From: CATQHW01 sp965215345
GTDB taxonomy: Bacteria > Spirochaetota > Spirochaetia > SZUA-6 > Bin103
Reading direction: 5' to 3'
Assembly: GCA_965215345.1 (NCBI GenBank)
Contig: CBDCDL010000002.1
Span: 3,472,001 to 3,536,000 of the forward strand
DNA length: 64,000 nucleotides
Of the stretch, positions 58,959 to 64,000 are shown one piece after another. The translations under genes and the position numbers were made by a program. The stretch's first letter is position 1; each line of letters begins with the position of its first letter. A model generated the notes under the pieces. It was given only the letters and a program-made list of their open reading frames with translations. It made no database searches and was not told the DNA's origin.

Positions 58959-60082
58959 CGGTTGCCTCCTTGGCTGTCGTCGTAGAGCGAGGCGATGCTC
59001 ACCGGCTGTCCGCCGCCGCCGGCCGAACGGTAGGCGGCGTCGAGCAGCTCCACCGAGCGCCAGCCCCAAGTGCCGGGCGAGCGGTTGCGGTCACGCCCCA
59101 GGATCACGTCGACCAGGTTGGCCGACGGCAGGTGGGCGGGGTAGGAGGCGCCCGCGCCGGGACAGTCGGACCCGGGCTGGCCGGCGTAGGTGGACGGGTC
59201 GCAGGACAGCGCCTCGACCGTGCCGTCGGCGTGATGGATCGTCCCCGTGCCCTCGATGTAGTCCAGGTCGATCCACCCCTCGGTGCCGTAGAGCTGCAGG
59301 TCCAGCTTGCCTGCCGCGTGGGTGACGCCGCCGGTCGAGCCGACGGTGGCCAGGCAGCCGTCCTCCATCCGCACCGCGATCGCGTCGGCCACGTCCACGG
59401 CGACGTCCAGGTGGTTCATCATCGCCGTCACCTGCGCCGCGCGTCCGCCGGTGAGGAAGAACATCAGCGCCGCCGAGTGGGTGATCTGCAGGTGGCCCTG
59501 GCCGCCGCCGGATCGCTCCGGGTCCGAATACACGTCGCCGGGGCCGACCACGGGGTAGGCGGCGGCCATCGCCGGGTCGCCGGCGCGGTCGTCGCCGCGG
59601 TACAGGTAGAGCGGCTCCGAACTGAAGGTGTTGGACACGTAGTGGATGGGGCCGAGGCTGCCGCCCGCCACCACGTCGCGCACGCGCACGCTCATGTCGA
59701 TGAACTGCCAGGGGTAGCTCATGATGATCTGGCGGCCGCGGCGCTCGGCCAGCCGGATCAACTCGCGGGCGTGGGTCGCGTTCAGCACCATCGGCTTCTC
59801 CAGCAGCAGGTGCAGGCCGCGTTCCAGCACCGCGCGCGCCACGTCGTAGTGGGCGGCGTGCCAGACCGCGACCACCACGCCGTCCAGCTCGTGCCGGTCG
59901 AGCAGTTCGCGGTAGTCGGTGTAGGTGGTGCCGATCCCGTAGTGGTCGGCCGCCTTGCGCAGCACCTCCGGCCGCAGGTCGGCGATCCCCACCAAGTCCG
60001 CGTCCGGGTTGCCGACCAGCGCCGGCAGGTGCGCCGCCGTCGACCACCAGCCGGTGCCGATCACCCCGATTCGTGCCTTCAT
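58955..60082 (-). CDS. Gfo/Idh/MocA family oxidoreductase
   Basis: 375 residues from ATG 60082 ('MKARIGVIGTGWWSTAAHLP'; NAD site G-x-G-x-x-S at 9-14). 'LLLEKPMVLNATHARELIR' contains the EKP motif (95-97). Its C-terminal domain has 'GTGTIHHADGTVEALSCDP'. Oxidises or epimerises a sugar or cyclitol using NAD(P). First gene of the sugar operon with MR, GHL6 and GH51; an upstream region without genes (60083-60320) may hold its promoter. Confidence 0.92.
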   Translation of the reverse strand: MKARIGVIGTGWWSTAAHLPALVGNPDADLVGIADLRPEVLRKAADHYGIGTTYTDYRELLDRHELDGVVVAVWHAAHYDVARAVLERGLHLLLEKPMVLNATHARELIRLAERRGRQIIMSYPWQFIDMSVRVRDVVAGGSLGPIHYVSNTFSSEPLYLYRGDDRAGDPAMAAAYPVVGPGDVYSDPERSGGGQGHLQITHSAALMFFLTGGRAAQVTAMMNHLDVAVDVADAIAVRMEDGCLATVGSTGGVTHAAGKLDLQLYGTEGWIDLDYIEGTGTIHHADGTVEALSCDPSTYAGQPGSDCPGAGASYPAHLPSANLVDVILGRDRNRSPGTWGWRSVELLDAAYRSAGGGGQPVSIASLYDDSQGGNR

Positions 60083-60335
60083 CGGTGTACCGCCGGGCTG
60101 CGTCCGGGCCGCCTCAGGACCAGGACCGGGCGGAAATGAGCGCCGCCACGTCAAGTCGCAGATCCGGGAGCGCGGACGGCATGGGCGGTTCTCCCGGCTT
60201 GTAGCGTCGCGATCCGCCCATGGGGCTACCGTATCCGAGCTCGAACCGCGTGTCGACAATTCGGTGCCGCGCTGCCGCGCCTCGTGGTGTGCCCGGCTAT
60301 GGGCGGACGGCTGCAGTGATATGATGAGGAACGGC

Positions 60336-60548
60336 ATGATCACCATACGGTTGCCGCCCGATGTCGAGCGCCGCATTGACGATCTCGTCTCGCGTGCCGG
60401 CCACACCAAGACGTTCTACATCACGGAGGCCGTCCTGGAGTGCGTCGACGACCTGGAAGAGAAGTACCTGGCCTTGAGTCGTCTGGAGCGTCCCGCCAAG
60501 CGCTGGACCCTGGACGAACTGGAGCAGGGCCTTGACATGGAGCGTTGA
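60336..60548 (+). CDS. RelB/CopG-like antitoxin
   Basis: 70 residues from ATG 60336 with AGGA at the right spacing; an ATG at 60321 is an alternative. 'MITIRLPPDVERRIDDLVSR' and 'AGHTKTFYITEAVLECVDDL' are ribbon-helix-helix; 'LDELEQGLDMER' is the toxin-binding tail. Overlaps relE by 17 bp. Confidence 0.85.
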   Translation: MITIRLPPDVERRIDDLVSRAGHTKTFYITEAVLECVDDLEEKYLALSRLERPAKRWTLDELEQGLDMER

Positions 60549-60807
60549 GTTCGATGATCGGGCCGCCAAAGAGCTCCGCACGTTGGACAGACAGGTTCAG
60601 GACGACATCCTCACGTATCTGCGCCAGCGCATTGCAACGGATGGAGATCCAAGTCGGTTCGGCAAGCCCCTGACCGGGGACTTTCTCGGGCTTTGGCGGC
60701 ATCGGATTCGCGACTATCGCCTGATATGTAGTCTGGAAGACGACCGTTTCGTGGTGCTTGTGCTGCAGGTCGGTCACCGCAGAGATGTCTACGGACGGAG
60801 ACGGTAG
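60532..60807 (+). CDS. RelE/ParE-family toxin
   Basis: 91 residues from TTG 60532. 'WSVEFDDRAAKELRTLDRQV' and 'RFGKPLTGDFLGLWRHRIRD' then 'YRLICSLEDDRFVVLVLQVG' and 'HRRDVYG' give the full RelE fold with its catalytic R and H positions. Intact toxin, overlapping antitoxin. Ends 8 bp before the PfkB gene. Confidence 0.9.
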   Translation: MTWSVEFDDRAAKELRTLDRQVQDDILTYLRQRIATDGDPSRFGKPLTGDFLGLWRHRIRDYRLICSLEDDRFVVLVLQVGHRRDVYGRRR

Positions 60808-60815
60808 GCCGGTCG

Positions 60816-61775
60816 ATGCCTGATGTCATCAGCTTGGGCGAAGCGTTGTTTGATCTGTTCGCCGGCCCGGCCGGGACCACCCTGGGGGCGGCACGGACCT
60901 TCACCCCGGCGCCGGGCGGGGCGCCCGCCAACGTCGCTGTCGGCCTGGCGCGGCTCGGGATCGACACCGGCTTCGTGGGCAGGGTGGGCGACGACTCGCT
61001 CGGCGGCCGGCTGGTGGACCTGCTGCGCGAGGAGGGGGTGGACACCGCCCACTGCCTGCCGGTCGCCGGCGGCCAGACGACCATCGCGCTGGTGGCGACC
61101 TCCAGCCCGGTGGATCAGGACTTCGTGCTGTTCCGCGGGGCCGACACCATGCTGCGCCCCGAACACCTGGACCGAGACTACTTGGCCGGCGCGCGGGTGT
61201 TCACCTACGGGTCGGTGACGCTGAGCGCCGGTGCGCGCGACGCGGCCCTGCATGCCGCGCGCCGGGCGCGGGAGGACGGCGTGCTGGTGGCCTTCGACGC
61301 CAACTACCGGCCGGGGGTGTGGCCGCAGGAAGCGGCCGCCCGCGACGCCATCGTGGAGGCGCTACGGTCCGCGGACATCGCCAAGCTCAACGAGGTGGAG
61401 TTGAAGCTGCTGGCCGGCACCGGCGACCTGCGGGACGGCTGCCGGCGCATCCTGGACCTGGGGGTGCGGCTGTGCCTGATCACGCTGGGCGCCGCCGGCG
61501 CCTGGTTCGACGACGGCCGCGTCTCGGCCAGCGTTCCCGGCTTCGACGCCGAAGTGGTCGATACCACCGGGTGCGGCGACGCCTTCCTGGCGGCGTTCCT
61601 TGCCGGCTTGGTGGCCGAGCCGTGCACGCTGGACGAGCTCGACCGGGGAGCGCTCTTCCGGCTGGTGGAGGCGGCCAACGCGGCAGGCGCGCGGGCCGCG
61701 ACGCGTCACGGCGCGATCACGGGCCTCCCCACCCGCGCCGAGATCGACGCGTTGCTGGCCGGCGGACTCTACTAG
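60816..61775 (+). CDS. PfkB-family carbohydrate kinase (fructokinase-like)
   Basis: 319 residues. 'GGAPANVAVGLARLG' (34-48) and the second signature 'DTTGCGDAF' (249-257, catalytic D255) identify the ribokinase/PfkB family, which phosphorylates sugars with ATP. Length typical. It starts 8 bp after the RelE stop, so may share transcription with relBE. Its stop overlaps the convergent sulfatase by 4 bp. Confidence 0.92.
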   Translation: MPDVISLGEALFDLFAGPAGTTLGAARTFTPAPGGAPANVAVGLARLGIDTGFVGRVGDDSLGGRLVDLLREEGVDTAHCLPVAGGQTTIALVATSSPVDQDFVLFRGADTMLRPEHLDRDYLAGARVFTYGSVTLSAGARDAALHAARRAREDGVLVAFDANYRPGVWPQEAAARDAIVEALRSADIAKLNEVELKLLAGTGDLRDGCRRILDLGVRLCLITLGAAGAWFDDGRVSASVPGFDAEVVDTTGCGDAFLAAFLAGLVAEPCTLDELDRGALFRLVEAANAAGARAATRHGAITGLPTRAEIDALLAGGLY

Positions 61776-63262
61776 ATCGGGCCGATGCGCGGCTCGCCGT
61801 GATCGATCGCGAACACCGTAGCGTCGAAGCTGCGCAGCAGCAGTTCGGTCTTGAGCGCCTGCCGGTCGGGGACGTCCCAGAGGTTGTCGTGCTCTTGGGG
61901 GTCGGCCTGCATGTCGTACAGCTCGCCCTGCCCGTGTCCGTGGTAGACGACCAGCTTGTAGCGGTCGTCGCGGTACATGGTCGCGTGCGTGTTGTCCGGC
62001 ATGTCCACGGCGTCGTAGTACTCGCTGCGTACGAAGTCGCGGTGGTGGTCGCTCGGGGCCTCGCCGGTCAGGAGCGGCAGCAGTGAGCGACCCTGCATCC
62101 AGTGCGGCGGCTCCAGCCCCGCGGATTCCAGCAGCGTGGGCGCCAGGTCGGTGAGCTCCACCAGGGCGCGCGAGCGCAACCCCGCCTGCAGGCGGCCCGG
62201 CCACGACAGGATCAACGGCACGCGGACGGCGCTGTCGTAGAAGCGGCAGCCCTTCTGGATCAGGCCGTGGTCGCCCAGCGCCTCGCCGTGGTCGCTCATG
62301 AAGATCACCAGCGTGTCGTCGAGCTGGCCGGCCTCCTCGACCGCCGCAAGCATCCGCCGAACCTGGGCGTCGATCTGCTCGATCATCGCGTAGTAGGCGG
62401 CCTTCAGCGTCCGCGCATCGCGCGCCTCCAGGAACGCGGGCGCATCGCTGGCCGGTGCCGGGTCATACCACACGCCGCCGGGTCCCGGGGTGCGCGGCAG
62501 CACGGGGCTGGCCATGTCCAGCTCTTCAGGCGGCCGGGCGCGCGACTGGAAGTCGACCGCGGCCAGCCGCTCCTGCTGCGCCAGGTCGTTCTCCCGGTAC
62601 GCCGGACCGGGCAGCGCCTGCGGGTCGTAGCGGCGGCGGTAGGAAAGCGGAGGATTGAACGGAGGATGCGGGTCGTAGATATTGACGCTCGCCAGCCACG
62701 GCCCGTCGCGCTGCTCCCTGATGAAGTTGATCGTCTCGTGCGCGCACCACGTGGTCTGGTGCAGCTCGGCGGGTACGCCGTTCGGGTCCTTGATCAGCTC
62801 GGCAAGGGTGGTGCCGTGGCCCTCCACCCAGTCGGCGTAGTCGTGGCCGTCGGGCCAGTCGTCGCGCGGCGCGTGGCTGTAGCGCCAGCAGCGGTAGCCG
62901 TCGTCCACCCGCGGCTCCACCTGGCCGTAGGCGCTGGCCAAGTGCAGCTTGCCGACCAGCGCGCAGTCGTAGCCGGCGTTCGCCAGCAGGCGGGTCACCA
63001 GGGGGAAGCGATCGGAGAACTGCGGCACGCCGTTGCGGCAGGCGTGCGCGGTGCTGGGATAGGTGCCGGTGAGGAAGCTGGACCGCGACGGCGTGCACAT
63101 CGGGCTCTGCGCGTAGGCGCGGGTGAAGGCGACGCCGCCTGAAACAAGCCGGTCAAGGGTCGGCGTGCGGATGTGCGGGTTGCCGAGCGCGCCGATCGTG
63201 TCCGGGCGCTGCGAGTCGGTGCAGATCCACAGGATGTTGGGCCGGGTGCCGGTGCGTGCCAT
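61772..63262 (-). CDS. Sulfatase (type I, formylglycine)
   Basis: 496 residues. Signature 'CTPSRSSFLTGTYPSTAHAC' with Cys56 to be converted to formylglycine (needs FGE or AtsB, not in the window). Metal residues: D16 in 'ILWICTDSQRPD', and 'MSDHGEALGDHG'. 'PHPPFNPPLSYRRRYDP' is typical of polysaccharide or choline sulfatases of family S1. No signal peptide, so likely acts on imported sulfated oligosaccharide. No neighbour fixes substrate, though GH29 at 18972 is consistent with fucan use. Confidence 0.92.
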   Translation of the reverse strand: MARTGTRPNILWICTDSQRPDTIGALGNPHIRTPTLDRLVSGGVAFTRAYAQSPMCTPSRSSFLTGTYPSTAHACRNGVPQFSDRFPLVTRLLANAGYDCALVGKLHLASAYGQVEPRVDDGYRCWRYSHAPRDDWPDGHDYADWVEGHGTTLAELIKDPNGVPAELHQTTWCAHETINFIREQRDGPWLASVNIYDPHPPFNPPLSYRRRYDPQALPGPAYRENDLAQQERLAAVDFQSRARPPEELDMASPVLPRTPGPGGVWYDPAPASDAPAFLEARDARTLKAAYYAMIEQIDAQVRRMLAAVEEAGQLDDTLVIFMSDHGEALGDHGLIQKGCRFYDSAVRVPLILSWPGRLQAGLRSRALVELTDLAPTLLESAGLEPPHWMQGRSLLPLLTGEAPSDHHRDFVRSEYYDAVDMPDNTHATMYRDDRYKLVVYHGHGQGELYDMQADPQEHDNLWDVPDRQALKTELLLRSFDATVFAIDHGEPRIGPI

Positions 63263-63371
63263 GCCGCACCGTAGCCGTGAATCGCTTTGCAGGGAACGGC
63301 TGCGGGGAGTAGGCTCTTCGGATTACCCACGGAGCGACGCTTCGATGGGAACTTACGCAGTCGCGTACGCC

Positions 63372-64000
63372 ATGAAACCGACACGTTTTCGCTTCGTCAC
63401 GCTCATCGGACTGCTCGCCTTCGCCCCGCTGCTGGCGGGTGCGGCCGGACAGGGTTCGGCCGGCGCTGCCGGCGACGCTCCGATGGAGGTCTCGTTCCTG
63501 ATGGAGATCCGTTCGGGTGAGGGCGACAAGGAAAAGGTGAGCCTGCTGCTCGCTACCGGCGAGTGTCCGGACCTGTTCTGCCCCGGCGATCCCTACGACA
63601 ACTTGGCGCAGGGTCTCACCCGCACGATCCCGGTGGAGATGATCCACGAGCACGCACCCCAGTACACCAAACTGCTGGACGACTTCTACCCGGTCGGCTG
63701 GCTGCTGGGCCGCAGCCCCGACGACCCGGACGAGTACGTGGCGCTGCACATGATCGGCGAGAACGCCGACACCCTGCTGACTTTCGCCACCTTCCGCAGC
63801 GACTGGGCCGAGAACGTCGGCTTCACGGTGCCGAACCTGGATGAGGCGATGCAGGTCGATCCGATCGGCCGCGTGTTCTACCTTGACGAGGACTTCACGC
63901 TCGACCAGTTCGAGGCGCTGCTGAAGGCGTTCCGCGACCAGGACCCGGACGGCAACGGCAAGAACGACACGATCCCCTGGGGCTCGAACAACAACATCCT
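63372..64000 (+). CDS. Extracellular solute-binding protein, N-terminal part
   Basis: At least 209 residues from ATG 63372 (an in-frame ATG at 63345 is possible); runs off the right edge. Signal peptide 'FVTLIGLLAFAPLLAGAAG'. Then 'MEIRSGEGDKEKVSLLLATG', 'TKLLDDFYPVGWLLGRSPDD', 'LDQFEALLKAFRDQDPDGNG' and 'KNDTIPWGSNN', family 1/LipO-like binding protein with the D-x-D-x-N-G loop. Divergent from the sulfatase, 109 bp apart. Confidence 0.8.
   Translation, partial: MKPTRFRFVTLIGLLAFAPLLAGAAGQGSAGAAGDAPMEVSFLMEIRSGEGDKEKVSLLLATGECPDLFCPGDPYDNLAQGLTRTIPVEMIHEHAPQYTKLLDDFYPVGWLLGRSPDDPDEYVALHMIGENADTLLTFATFRSDWAENVGFTVPNLDEAMQVDPIGRVFYLDEDFTLDQFEALLKAFRDQDPDGNGKNDTIPWGSNNNI

Noticed and set aside
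1..64000. CRISPR arrays, tRNA, rRNA, integrase or transposase genes
   Set aside because: Looked for regular spacer repeats, cloverleaf-like segments and DDE/recombinase motifs; none seen.

Overview
The window is 64 kb of high-GC, codon-biased bacterial DNA. It suggests a Gram-negative heterotroph living on oligosaccharides or peptides. Signal peptides, a lipobox protein, several periplasmic binding proteins, phytanoyl-CoA-type dioxygenases, a sulfatase, GH29/GH51-type glycosidases, UPF0261/PEP-hydrolase-like genes, ankyrin proteins and many toxin-antitoxin (TA) loci resemble genomes of marine, often sponge-associated, spirochaete-like or poribacteria-like symbionts. That lineage is an inference; no rRNA or universal marker is present to fix it. 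I saw no tRNA, rRNA, CRISPR array, phage module or complete insertion sequence.

Layout. 1-2.3 kb: partial sugar-enzyme gene, aldo/keto reductase relic, VapBC. 2.5-4.4 kb: lone family 5 binding protein. 4.6-5.5 kb: frameshifted internal-repeat gene. 5.6-11.0 kb: methyltransferase, secreted ankyrin protein, membrane coiled-coil protein, exported isoaspartyl methyltransferase, membrane spermidine-synthase-like protein. 11.0-12.7 kb: decayed DNA holding relics of an antitoxin and an ankyrin gene. 12.7-16.2 kb: ankyrin/antitoxin island. 16.3-20.3 kb: VOC protein, beta-propeller, HicB with a HicA stub, PhyH dioxygenase, alpha-L-fucosidase. 20.3-29.9 kb: DUF4340 protein, membrane protein, toxin-antitoxin-SecB-like chaperone (TAC) module, DUF4129 and DUF4097 proteins, peptide/oligosaccharide-type ABC permeases and binding protein. 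29.9-36.0 kb: dioxygenase, nuclease-like protein, sugar enzyme, and a 967-residue permease/VCBS/UnbV fusion. 36.1-37.2 kb: PIN TA pair and AbrB with a Doc stub. 37.1-46.2 kb: lipoprotein binding protein, a second DUF4340/DUF4097 set, three ABC permeases and a binding protein. 46.2-53.6 kb: DUF4143 ATPase, aldo/keto reductase, ThuA protein, truncated ParE locus, PEP-hydrolase/UPF0261 pair, a 123-bp palindrome, a frameshifted membrane gene and a Phd/PIN pair. 53.7-60.1 kb: four-gene minus-strand sugar operon. 60.3-64.0 kb: RelBE, PfkB kinase, sulfatase and the start of another binding protein.

How it fits together. The metabolic theme is capture and dismantling of glycans: binding proteins and permeases bring substrates in (no ABC ATPase is encoded here), and glycosidases, a sulfatase, Gfo/Idh/MocA, an enolase-superfamily enzyme, AKR and PfkB would process them. 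The second theme is genome flux. About ten TA loci lie in 64 kb, and in several the antitoxin survives while the toxin is cut short. The most unusual signal is a short palindromic repeat (about 35 bp, three copies at about 19.0, 37.15 and 53.3 kb). Each copy sits exactly where one gene stops and the next starts, supplying the stop codon, the GTG start and the first residues of the downstream protein.
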